NCBI GenBank assembly: GCA_016195325.1
Contig: JACPZX010000011.1
Location: 1 to 64,000 of the forward strand
Length of the DNA: 64,000 nt
Reading direction: 5' to 3'
From: Acidobacteriota bacterium
GTDB lineage: Bacteria; Acidobacteriota; Polarisedimenticolia; JACPZX01
How positions within the stretch are numbered: position 1 is the first letter of the stretch; each line of letters starts with the position of its first letter. Below the pieces are notes generated by a model. That model did no database searches, was not told where the DNA came from, and was given only the letters and a program-made list of their open reading frames with translations. The position numbers were made by a program, and so were the translations under genes. Of this stretch, positions 8,271 to 15,937 are shown piece by piece.

Positions 8271-9470
8271 TCATCCGCGTTCTCGCGACATCGACGAGAC
8301 GAGGGCGGGCAATTCCTGCCAGGGGATCGCCGTGACGCGCCGTCCCAGCCGGACCGGCCTCGGCGTCGTGCAGACCACGAATCCCCGCTTCGCCCCGTAT
8401 TCCGCAAGGAAGACCATCAGATGCCGCGCGTCCCGCTCGGAGGGTCGGTCCGTCAGCTTGACCTCGATCGGAAGGTAGCGCCCCTCGTGCTCCAGGACCC
8501 AGTCCACCTCCGGGCCGCCAGGGTCGCGCCAGAACCGGAGCCGCGCGGCTGGCGCGTGGATGCGGCAAAGACGGATCAGCTCCAGGCCCACGAACTGCTC
8601 GAAAAGATCGCCCACTCGCGAAGGGTGCAGCCGGCGGCCCTCGCCCGCCGCCAGCCGGCGGACGCCGAGATCGAACAGGAGGTGACGGCTCGCCTTCGTC
8701 AGCTTCTTACGGGTGGCGCTTCGGGTGACGGGATCGACGCGCTCCGCGACCAGGCAATCGCACAGAATCTCGTAGTAGGTGCGCACGCTCACGGCTGAAA
8801 CGCCGATCTCCTGCGAGATCTTCGTGTAGTTGGCGATGCGGCCGGATTCCTGACCCGCCAGCTCCACGAACCTTCCGAACAGCCCCACGTTGCGGACGAG
8901 GGCCTCCTGCCTGACCTCTTCCTCCAGGTAGGTCTCGACGTAGGAACGGAGGTCGGTTTCCCGGTCCTCCCGGACGCGAAGCCGGCGGATGGCCGGGAGG
9001 GCTCCGAAGAGGAGGGCCTCATCCAGGCTTGCCGGGAGGTGCTCTTCAATCGTGAGCGGATCGAGGCGCAGCGCCACCAGCCGGCCGGGAAGCATGTTGA
9101 GGTCGCGGCCGCGCCGCAGCTTGCGCGCGGACGAGCCGGTGAAGACGAACCGGGCCTCGTCGCGATCGATGAGATCCTGTGCGACGTCCATGAGGGCCGG
9201 CACCTTCTGGACCTCGTCGATGGTCACGAGCGGCTTCCGGCCGCCTCCCCGGGGCCGCGGCAAGGCTCGGATCTCACCGGCCAGAAGGGAAGGGTCTTTC
9301 TCGTAACGCTGCCTCACCGTCGGCGCGACCAGGGAGAGGTTGAGGTCCGCCGCCATCTCCGAGAGAAGCGTCGTCTTGCCGGTCTGCCTGGGCCCCAGCA
9401 GGAGGATGCTCTTGCCCCGGCGCAGGTGGCGATCGAGAGCGCCCTGGATCGTGCGGCGAAAATGCAACAT
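8271..9470 (-). CDS. AAA ATPase with DUF4143 domain
   Basis: The 399-residue protein has a Walker A (GPRQTGKTTL, about residues 26-35), a Walker B (PLVTIDEVQKVP, about 85-96), and the sensor-like FVFTGSSARKL. The second half is DUF4143, with a winged-helix-like stretch (SQEIGVSAVSVRTYYEIL) and a PD-(D/E)xK-like strand (EVDWVLEHEGRYLPIEVKL). Such proteins are common, often horizontally spread and of unclear role. The start is ATG 9470, just after a palindrome that overlaps its promoter. The amidohydrolase-like gene follows after 13 bases. Confidence 0.85.
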   Translation of the reverse strand: MLHFRRTIQGALDRHLRRGKSILLLGPRQTGKTTLLSEMAADLNLSLVAPTVRQRYEKDPSLLAGEIRALPRPRGGGRKPLVTIDEVQKVPALMDVAQDLIDRDEARFVFTGSSARKLRRGRDLNMLPGRLVALRLDPLTIEEHLPASLDEALLFGALPAIRRLRVREDRETDLRSYVETYLEEEVRQEALVRNVGLFGRFVELAGQESGRIANYTKISQEIGVSAVSVRTYYEILCDCLVAERVDPVTRSATRKKLTKASRHLLFDLGVRRLAAGEGRRLHPSRVGDLFEQFVGLELIRLCRIHAPAARLRFWRDPGGPEVDWVLEHEGRYLPIEVKLTDRPSERDARHLMVFLAEYGAKRGFVVCTTPRPVRLGRRVTAIPWQELPALVSSMSRERG

Positions 9471-9475
9471 GTCAC

Positions 9476-9509
9476 TTTGGATTTTCCCAGAAAATCCAAA
9501 GAGTGTCAA
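9476..9509 (-). promoter_or_regulatory. Promoter and palindromic operator of the DUF4143 gene
   Basis: On the minus strand TTGACA (9509-9504) is followed after 17 bases by GAAAAT (9486-9481). Overlapping the spacer and -10 is a perfect 11-bp inverted repeat, TTTGGATTTTC at 9476-9486 with its complement at 9490-9500, separated by CCA. The placement fits repression by an unknown factor or by the ATPase itself through its winged-helix region. Confidence 0.6.
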
Positions 9510-9775
9510 CCCTGCGTGGCGAGGTTCCGCAGCCGTGCGTCGCCGGGGTTCGGCGTTTTCGACGCCGCGATGCCGGCGCCCATGGCGGGCTGCATGACGA
9601 ACCAGGGGGCCACGATCGTTCCCAGGCCGATCAGAAGAGGCGGCCAGAGCGCGGGAGATCGAGCCCAATCGAGCCCCTGGATGTCGAACGCGCGTCGCGC
9701 GACGAGCGCCGGGGCGTCCATCAGCGCGGCGGCTCCCGCACCGATGAACGCTCCGCGCGTGAGGAGCTCGACCAT
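9506..9775 (-). pseudogene. DUF2938 membrane protein, internally deleted remnant
   Basis: The 89-residue product matches two separated parts of the roughly 160-residue DUF2938 family. The N-terminal part is GAFIGAGAAALMDAPALV. The second part is PPLLIGLGTIVAPWFVMQP followed by GAGIAASKTPNPGDARLRNL. The middle, normally with a second membrane helix, is missing and the last helix is cut off. The join falls at IQGLDWARS; family members carry an LDWA-like motif at both edges of the missing segment, so a deletion between short repeats is plausible. It is divergent from the gene at 9832. Confidence 0.55.
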
Positions 9776-9796
9776 GAACTCAGGTTATCGCCGAGG

Positions 9797-9825
9797 TTGC
9801 GTTCCCCCGTGGCGCGTCGTATACC
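9797..9825 (+). promoter_or_regulatory. Promoter placing the transcription start at the GTG of the 91-aa gene
   Basis: TTGCGT (9797-9802), 17-base spacer, TATACC (9820-9825). The predicted start of transcription is about 9832, the first base of the GTG codon, and no Shine-Dalgarno sequence precedes the gene, which suggests a leaderless mRNA. Confidence 0.5.
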
Positions 9826-9831
9826 GGACGT

Positions 9832-10107
9832 GTGAGAGACACCTTCCCGGAAGTCGAGAAGGTATACCGCGACATGCTCATGCGGCGCAGCGGTGAGGAG
9901 CGCGTCCGGATGGGCGCCGACATGTTCGAGGCGTCCCGCGAGATCGTCCTCGCGAGCGTGAAGGCCGAGAGCCCTGACGATCTGCGCGTGCGCCTCTTCG
10001 TGCGCTTCTACGGCGCCGACTTCGAGCCCGCGGAGCTGGCGCGGATCGTCGAGGCCATCCGCCGCCACGACTCGTTGACACTTCCGTCCGCCCCCACCGT
10101 AGAATAG
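9832..10107 (+). CDS. Small conserved hypothetical protein (91 aa)
   Basis: The product contains RRSGEERVRMGADMFEASREIV near residue 14, a pattern I associate with a widespread family of small soluble proteins of unknown function. The rest is helical (EPAELARIVEAIRRHD). There is no signal peptide or membrane segment. The GTG start is the only plausible one, and the promoter just upstream suggests a leaderless transcript. Its 3' end carries the likely -35 element of the following efflux operon. Confidence 0.7.
   Translation: MRDTFPEVEKVYRDMLMRRSGEERVRMGADMFEASREIVLASVKAESPDDLRVRLFVRFYGADFEPAELARIVEAIRRHDSLTLPSAPTVE
10075..10105 (+). promoter_or_regulatory. Possible promoter of the efflux operon
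   Basis: TTGACA (10075-10080) and TAGAAT (10100-10105) with a 19-base spacer, slightly long. It sits inside the last codons of the 91-aa gene and upstream of the HlyD start at 10154. Confidence 0.45.
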
Positions 10108-10153
10108 CCCGCACCATACCCAGGAATGCCCATCCAGGAGAATCCCTCCCTCC

Positions 10154-11410
10154 ATGTCCAAGACCAAGAAGCGCATCATCGTCCTCGTCGTGGTCGGCGC
10201 CGTCGCCTGGGGAGGCTTCGCCGCCTGGCAGCGCCAGAAGAACAAGGGAACTCCCGTCACGGCCGGCAAGGTCGGGACGGAGGACATCGTCTCGAAGGTG
10301 ACCGCCAACGGAAAGATCCAGGCCGAGAACCGGGTGGAGCTGTCGGCGCTCGTCATGGGCCAGATCCTCAACCTCGCGGTGACCGAGGGGGACAACGTCA
10401 CGAAGGGGCAGTTCCTCCTCCAGATCGACCGGAACCGGGCGGCCGCCGACGAGGCGGGATCGAGCGCGGCGCTGAAAGTCAGCCTCTCCGACCGCGACTC
10501 CGCGAAGGCGACGATGGAGCAGGCCGAGCGCGACTTCGAGCGCGCCCGCCGCAACTACGAGGCGCAGATCACCTCCGAATCCGAGTTCCAGAAGGCCCGA
10601 TCGTTCCTCGAGACGGCGCGCGCGACGTTCGAATCGGGAGAGAACCGCGTCGAGCAGACGCGCGCCGGGCTCGACGCGTCGCGCGACACCCTCTCGAAGA
10701 CGACCATCCGCGCCCCCATCGACGGCGTCGTCACGACGCTGCGCGTCAAGGCCGGCGAGGTGACGGTGATCGGCACGATGAACAACCCAGGCACGCAGCT
10801 CATGACGATCTCGGACATGGCCAGCGTCCAGGCGGTCCTGATGGTGGACGAGACCGACACGCCGACCGTCAAGGTCGGGCAGAAGGCCGTGTTGCACGTC
10901 GACGCGTATCCGGGCCGGAGCTTCGACGGCCTGGTCACGGAGGTCGGGCACTCGCCGATCCTCAAGGACGACACGGATCTCCAGGGGCTGACGACGACCT
11001 CGGACGCCATCAACTTCAAGGTGAAGGTCAAGGTGCTCGAGCCGCCGGCTGAGATCCGGCCGGGCTTTTCCGTCACGGCCGACATCATCACGGGGCGGAA
11101 GGAGAAGGTGGCGGTCGTGCCGCTGGCCGCCGTCGTCGTGCGCGACTCGACGAAGGGTGAGAAGACCGAGGCGGGGACGCTGAAGACGGAGGAGGGGCTC
11201 TACGCCCTGCGCGACGGCAAGGCCGTCTTCGTCCCCGTGAAGACGGGGCTGTCGGGAGGGCTGATGGTCGAGCTCTCGGCGGGGCTCAAGCCGGGCGAGG
11301 AGATCGTCACGGGGCCCTTCAAGGCGCTTCGCGAGATCAAGGACGGCGACCAGGTGAAACGCATGACCGACGAGCAGCGGAAGGCCGCCGAGAAGGAAGC
11401 CGGCGGGTGA
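10154..11410 (+). CDS. HlyD/MacA-type periplasmic adaptor of an efflux system
   Basis: The 418-residue protein has an N-terminal membrane anchor (residues 7-25, IIVLVVVGAVAWGGFAAW). A barrel-sandwich half follows (AENRVELSALVMGQILNL, about 57-74), then a coiled-coil hairpin (about 95-185), then the second half (TTIRAPIDGVVTTLRV, about 190-205) and beta-barrel and membrane-proximal domains. Adaptors of this kind link an inner-membrane MacB-like transporter to an outer-membrane channel. Its stop overlaps the next gene start as GTGA. No TolC-like gene is near. Confidence 0.9.
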   Translation: MSKTKKRIIVLVVVGAVAWGGFAAWQRQKNKGTPVTAGKVGTEDIVSKVTANGKIQAENRVELSALVMGQILNLAVTEGDNVTKGQFLLQIDRNRAAADEAGSSAALKVSLSDRDSAKATMEQAERDFERARRNYEAQITSESEFQKARSFLETARATFESGENRVEQTRAGLDASRDTLSKTTIRAPIDGVVTTLRVKAGEVTVIGTMNNPGTQLMTISDMASVQAVLMVDETDTPTVKVGQKAVLHVDAYPGRSFDGLVTEVGHSPILKDDTDLQGLTTTSDAINFKVKVKVLEPPAEIRPGFSVTADIITGRKEKVAVVPLAAVVVRDSTKGEKTEAGTLKTEEGLYALRDGKAVFVPVKTGLSGGLMVELSAGLKPGEEIVTGPFKALREIKDGDQVKRMTDEQRKAAEKEAGG

Positions 11411-12621
11411 GCCTGAGGGATCTCCTCGCCGTCGCCATCCAGGCGCTCCGCGCGCACAAACTGCGCTCGGGGCTCACGCTCCTCGGCGTGATCATCGGCG
11501 TGATGACGGTCGTCTCGGTCCTCTCGGTGATCAGCGGCCTCAATGACTACGTGCTCAACAAGGTCGTCAATCTGAACCCCGACGTCCTGGTCTTCACGAA
11601 GTACGGCCTCATCCGCAGCCGGAGCGAGTTCATCCTGGCCCGCAAGCGCAAGCCCGTGACGGCGCGCGATCTCGACGTCGTGCGCGCCGAGTGCCGATCG
11701 TGCGGCGCCGTCGGCGGGCAGGCGGACCAGGTCGCGACCGTGCACGCGGGGGCGGCGAAGCTCGCGGACGTTCCCTTCACCGGCTACACGGCCAACGCCT
11801 CGACGCTCCTCAAGATCGATCTCCAGGCGGGGCGCTTCTTCAACGCGGTGGAGGACGAGCACGCCGCCGCGGTCGCCGTCATCGGCTACGACGTGAAGGA
11901 CCAGCTCTTCCCGAACCTCGATCCCATCGGGAGGACGCTCTACGTCCACGGATATCCGCTGCGCGTGATCGGCCTTCAGACGAAGCTGGGGAACGTCCTC
12001 GGCCAGAACCGCGACAAGGTGATCTTCGTGCCGCTGTCGTTTCTGCAGAAGGTCATGACGTCGAACGACGGGATCTCGATCCTGGTGCGCCCCGCCCGCG
12101 GGATGCCGGGGCTCGACGAGACGGAAGGGGAGGTGCGGACGCTGCTGCGATCGCTGCGGAAGACCCCCTTCCTCGCCGAAGACCCCTTCGGGGTCGTGGG
12201 CGCCGAGGCGATCCAGTCGCTCTGGCGCTCGATCTCGGCGGCGGCCTTCATCGTGATGATCCTGATCGCCGGCATCTCCCTCGTCGTCGGCGCCATCGTG
12301 ATCGCCAACACCATGTTCGTGTCGGTCGTGGAGCGCACGCAGGAGATTGGCCTCCGGATGGCCCTCGGCGCGAAGAGGCGCGACATCCGGCGGCAGTTCC
12401 TGCTGGAATCCTCGCTCCTCGCCACGCTGGGGGGGGCCGGCGGGGTGATCGGCGGCGCGCTCGTCGCGCTTGCCGTCAGCCAGATCTTCCCGGCCGCCCT
12501 CAAGCCCGCCTTCGTGGCCCTCGGCCTCGCGACGGGGACGCTCACGGGGCTCGTGGCGGGCCTGGCCCCGGCGGCCGCGGCGGCGAAGCTGCCGCCGGTC
12601 GAGGCCCTGCGCCATGAGTAA
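11407..12621 (+). CDS. MacB/FtsX-type ABC transporter permease, first copy
   Basis: The 404-residue protein begins with a cytoplasmic start and first membrane helix (KLRSGLTLLGVIIGVMTVVS), a large periplasmic MacB_PCD domain (about 45-240), and three C-terminal helices of the FtsX domain. It includes the typical VERTQEIGLRMALGAKRRDI coupling segment (about 307-326) and ends PPVEALRHE. The GTG start overlaps the adaptor stop. The separate ATPase gene usually found between adaptor and permease is absent, so the pump needs an ATPase encoded elsewhere. Confidence 0.88.
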   Translation: MSLRDLLAVAIQALRAHKLRSGLTLLGVIIGVMTVVSVLSVISGLNDYVLNKVVNLNPDVLVFTKYGLIRSRSEFILARKRKPVTARDLDVVRAECRSCGAVGGQADQVATVHAGAAKLADVPFTGYTANASTLLKIDLQAGRFFNAVEDEHAAAVAVIGYDVKDQLFPNLDPIGRTLYVHGYPLRVIGLQTKLGNVLGQNRDKVIFVPLSFLQKVMTSNDGISILVRPARGMPGLDETEGEVRTLLRSLRKTPFLAEDPFGVVGAEAIQSLWRSISAAAFIVMILIAGISLVVGAIVIANTMFVSVVERTQEIGLRMALGAKRRDIRRQFLLESSLLATLGGAGGVIGGALVALAVSQIFPAALKPAFVALGLATGTLTGLVAGLAPAAAAAKLPPVEALRHE

Positions 12622-13900
12622 GCCGCGCGGCGCGAGGCTCCTCTGGGCGGCGCTCCGGCGCGGCCTCGCCGCCAACGTGCGCTTCGCGATGGGGGCGCTC
12701 CTCGAGTACAAGCTGCGATCGGGGTTGACGATCCTCGGCATCGTCGTCGGGGTGACCACCGTGATGGCGATGGTCGCCATCGTCACCGGATTCAACAACA
12801 ACGTGATCGGCAACTTGCAGGCCTTCGGCGCGAACCGGATCCAGTTCCAGAAGTACGAGGACCGCTTCGGCCCGGGCGGACCGCGGAGCGACGAGGATCG
12901 GCGCAGGCACAACCTGACCGTGTAGGACGCCCAGGCGCTGCGCGACGCGATTCCCGAGGCCACCGTGGCGAGCCTCGTGGGCTACTTCGACGCCGTGATC
13001 CACGTGAAGAACGGGAGCCTCGAGGCGAACTCCCCGTACCTCCTCGGCGCCGACGAGTTCTACCCGACGGGCACGGCCTACAACGTCGGCCGGGGGCGCT
13101 TCTTCACGCACGAGGAGGTCGAGCACAGCGCGCTCGTGGCCGTGGTGGGGTCCGAAGTCCGGGACGCCATCTTCCCGGGGCAGGAGCCGATCGGCAAGGA
13201 GATCACGATCGAGGGGCTGCGCTACCGCGTCATCGGCGTCCTGGAGAAGAAGGGGGCGCAGTTCGGATTCTCGCCGGACAACAAGGTCGTCCTGCCGTAC
13301 GGCGCCTTCGACCGCCAGTTCGGCTTCCAGGTGCGCCGCGACGGCGTGAGCCTGAACGTCGTCCCCGCGCGCACCGAGGACCTCGAGAGCGTGATCGAGA
13401 AGTCGGTCGCGGTCCTGCGCGCCCGCCGCAAGGTCCCCTTCAACAAGCCCAACGACTTCGGCCTCGTCACCCCCGACCAGCTCATCTCGCAGTTCCGCGC
13501 CATCACCGGCGGCGTCACCGGAGCCATGGTCTTCGTCGCGCTGATCTCGCTGCTGATCGGGGGGGTGGGGGTGATGAACATCATGCTCATCTCGGTCACG
13601 CAGCGCACGCGCGAGATCGGCGTGCGCCGGGCCCTCGGCGCCATGAAGTACGACGTCATCGGCCAGTTCCTCATCGAGGCCATCACGCTCAGCTCGATCG
13701 GCGGCGCCGTGGGGGTCGCTCTGGGGCTCCTCATCTCGGCGGCGGTGAAGTTCACCATCCCGGCCCTCCCCACCGCGATCCCGCTGTGGTCGCCGCTCGT
13801 GGGGCTTCTCGTTTCGGTGGGGGTGGGGGTCGTCTTCGGCTCGTACCCCGCGGTGAAGGCCTCGCGCCTCGATCCGATCGAGGCGTTGCGCTGGGAGTGA
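12614..13900 (+). pseudogene. MacB/FtsX-type permease, second copy, interrupted by in-frame TAG
   Basis: The frame opens at ATG 12614, overlapping the first permease by 8 bases, and reads as an intact MacB-like permease (helix KLRSGLTILGIVVGVTTVMA, C-terminal QRTREIGVRRALGA and DPIEALRWE). The exception is TAG at 12923-12925 after HNLTV and before DAQALRDAI. Relatives usually have LTVEDA here, so one GAG-to-TAG change explains it. Downstream starts would lack the first helix. Without suppression the protein is cut at 103 residues. A sequencing error is the simplest alternative to true inactivation; nothing supports pyrrolysine. Confidence 0.75.
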
Positions 13901-13905
13901 CGGGG

Positions 13906-13933
13906 TCGTGCCGGCACGAACCTCTGATACAAT
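13906..13933 (+). promoter_or_regulatory. Extended -10 promoter with a palindrome in the -35 region
   Basis: TGATACAAT (13925-13933) is an extended -10. Immediately upstream is the perfect 14-bp palindrome TCGTGCCGGCACGA (13906-13919), where a -35 element would be expected. This points to a repressor or activator site controlling the Cys-rich peptide gene at 13993. Confidence 0.5.
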
Positions 13934-13992
13934 CGCTCCACGAACCGTCGTCACGTCCCTGGGTCTTCGCGTCAAGCGATGGGAGGTCAGTG

Positions 13993-14266
13993 ATGTCGAG
14001 ACACGCGCGTTCGGGAAGTCTGGTGATGGGGATCGCGGTCATGGTTCTTGTCGCCGGGGCCGTGCTGAGCTCGGGGGTCATCGCCCGTGCGGCGACCCCT
14101 GAGAGGTGCGCCGTCGCTCCGGCCGGCATGAGCCAGGAAGCGCCGGCGTCAGGAAGCCAGGCCGCTCCGCGGCTTCTGCCGGTGCGGCTGCTCCTTCACA
14201 CCCGACTGCAACACGAGCGCCGACTGCGGCGGCGGCGTGTGCAGCAAGGCGCCGAGCTGCTGCTGA
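13993..14266 (+). pseudogene. Secreted Cys-rich peptide, reading frame broken by a frameshift
   Basis: ATG 13993 opens a signal peptide (MSRHARSGSLVMGIAVMVLV...IARA), followed by PERCAVAPAGMSQEAP. The mature Cys-rich part is only visible one frame over: from 14171 the +1 frame reads GFCRCGCSFTPDC then NTSADCGGGVCSKAPSCC and stops at TGA 14264-14266. That frame has no start of its own after its TGA at 14129-14131. So a single-base shift between about 14132 and 14171 separates leader and mature peptide. Eight Cys in about 30 residues suggest a disulfide-rich exported peptide. Sequencing error, true mutation or programmed frameshift are all possible. Confidence 0.6.
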
Positions 14267-14277
14267 GCTCTTGACGA

Positions 14278-14299
14278 GGGCGGGCGCGTGCGCCCGCCC
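14278..14299 (+). terminator. GC-rich hairpin after the Cys-rich peptide gene
   Basis: GGGCGGGCG (14278-14286) pairs perfectly with CGCCCGCCC (14291-14299) around a CGTG loop. There is only a weak T run (CATTCT) after it, so termination strength is uncertain. Confidence 0.45.
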
Positions 14300-14333
14300 C
14301 ATTCTCCCACTCTGTCGCCGCTCGAGGTGAGAG

Positions 14334-15785
14334 TTGCTGATCCTCGCGTCCGTCCTCGGTCTGCTCGCGGCCTCGCACCCTCCTGCGAGCCCGACCGGCG
14401 CGACGGTCGTCCCATTCATCGTCTCGCCGTCGCGGCTTCTCTACCCGAAAAGCGCGCGTCGCGCCGGGTTCGTCGTCACGGTCCGGCTGGATCCGGCCTT
14501 TCGCGACCAGACCTCGAATGATCCGGAGGAGCATCTCGTCCTAGAACTCTCCACTGATGATTGGACGCCGAAGAGCCTCGGGGCGCTTCCGTTCTACTCG
14601 TCCTACGGCATGTTCAGTCTCGGACTTGTCGATCTGACGGGGGACGGCTTCGAGGAATTGGTGCTCGTCACCGGATCGGGGCGCGGGACCAACGTGCGCC
14701 AGGAGACGCTCGTCGTGTATCAATGGGTGGAGTCATCCTTCCATCCGATCCTCTCGACGCCGTTCTCCGGATTCTTCGGTCTTGGCACGTGGCGATATGA
14801 GCCCCATTTCCTCGACGTGACGGGAGATGGGACCACCGATCTCAGATTGGTGCTCTCCCACGACGATCCGGATCAATCGCCGCTGAACAACCCCGAAGCG
14901 ATTCCGAAGATCACCCTGCGCGAGTTCGCGTGGGATCGTCGCATGGGCACGCTGAAGCTCGTCCGCGAGGAAGGCGCGCCCGAAGGAGAGGCGAAGGTCG
15001 CGCCCGCCCCAACCGGGACCGATTGCGGCCCGCCGAGCATGACCTTCGGGGTTTCGATCCGCGGGCGGAGACAGGATCTCGTCCTCACGCAACAGGAAGT
15101 CGACGCTTCCGCCCGGTGGAAGCCCGGTGACGAGGGGCAGGCTCCTCTCTCGATCGGTCGCGCCGCGCAACTCGCGTTCGCCGAGGTGCGCCGGTACTTC
15201 CATCATCCGGAGGCGTGGCACCTCCACGAGATCACGTTGATGCCCTACTGCTCCGCGCGCTGGTTGTACCAGGTGTCATGGGGTGGCAACTCCCGGAATG
15301 ATACGAGCCGGCTCACGCTTCCCGTCCTGATGACCGGCGCCGCGGTATCGCTTGACGGCCTCACGTCTCTGAGCGCGGGTGAAGGACAGGCGACTTCGGC
15401 GGCTGACTTTCAGGTGGAGGCGAACGAGGCCAGGCCGTGCGTGCGGCCCCCCTTCGGCCTCCCCAACCTGGTCGACGGTCGCCTGAGACAGATCGAGGTC
15501 CCTGCCAAAGACGTCGAGGCCTCGCCGGCGTGGGATCCTGCAACAGGAGCAGAGATTCCTGTTTCAGTGGATCTGGCGGCTCGCCTCGCGACCGCGGAGT
15601 TTCGTCGGAGCTTTCCGAATCGCGAGAGCTGGCGCCTCGGCTCGATCTCGCTCCGACCGCTCTGCGACAGCCGTTGGCTGTACGAGGCGTGGTGGAGTCC
15701 CGAGGGGACGGGCGAGGAGGGCCAGATCGCGATTCCCGTCCTCCTGTCGGGGAAGGCGGTGCCGCTCGACAGCCTGCGACAGTGA
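14334..15785 (+). CDS. Secreted protein with tandem SRWLY domains
   Basis: The 483-residue product has a short hydrophobic leader (MLILASVLGLLAAS). The region to about residue 170 has FG-GAP/VCBS-like calcium turns (DLTGDGFEELVL and DVTGDGTTDLRL). Two copies of a domain of about 110 residues follow (about 225-345 and 362-483). Both share the order W-x-P-x-x-G, P-(L/V)-S-(I/V), an AE-x-RR-x-F helix, an L-x-P-x-C-x-(S/A)RWLY strand, and a closing LPVL or IPVL segment. I do not recognise the duplicated domain. The TTG start follows GAGGTGAGAG closely. Probably extracytoplasmic; function unknown. Confidence 0.7.
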   Translation: MLILASVLGLLAASHPPASPTGATVVPFIVSPSRLLYPKSARRAGFVVTVRLDPAFRDQTSNDPEEHLVLELSTDDWTPKSLGALPFYSSYGMFSLGLVDLTGDGFEELVLVTGSGRGTNVRQETLVVYQWVESSFHPILSTPFSGFFGLGTWRYEPHFLDVTGDGTTDLRLVLSHDDPDQSPLNNPEAIPKITLREFAWDRRMGTLKLVREEGAPEGEAKVAPAPTGTDCGPPSMTFGVSIRGRRQDLVLTQQEVDASARWKPGDEGQAPLSIGRAAQLAFAEVRRYFHHPEAWHLHEITLMPYCSARWLYQVSWGGNSRNDTSRLTLPVLMTGAAVSLDGLTSLSAGEGQATSAADFQVEANEARPCVRPPFGLPNLVDGRLRQIEVPAKDVEASPAWDPATGAEIPVSVDLAARLATAEFRRSFPNRESWRLGSISLRPLCDSRWLYEAWWSPEGTGEEGQIAIPVLLSGKAVPLDSLRQ

Positions 15786-15873
15786 GGTGATCCTGGGTGA
15801 GGCCTGCGGAAAATCGAAGAGGTGGAGCCGGGGCCGAAGCCGTCAGATGCCTGCGCGGTGAGCGTGGCTGTGA

Positions 15874-15902
15874 TTGACCCCGCATCCAGTTCGCGGTATA
15901 TG
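15874..15902 (+). promoter_or_regulatory. Sigma-70-type promoter for the second kelch gene
   Basis: TTGACC (15874-15879), 17-base spacer, TATATG (15897-15902), 35 bases before the ATG at 15938. The -35 hexamer and spacing are the same as in the promoter of the first kelch gene. Confidence 0.6.
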
Positions 15903-15937
15903 TACGAAGCCCGCTGAGACACACTCCCGCCGTCGCC

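Noticed and set aside
12923-12925. TAG as a pyrrolysine codon
   Set aside because: The family has Glu here, no Pyl machinery is seen, and Pyl is confined to a few methylamine-type enzymes.
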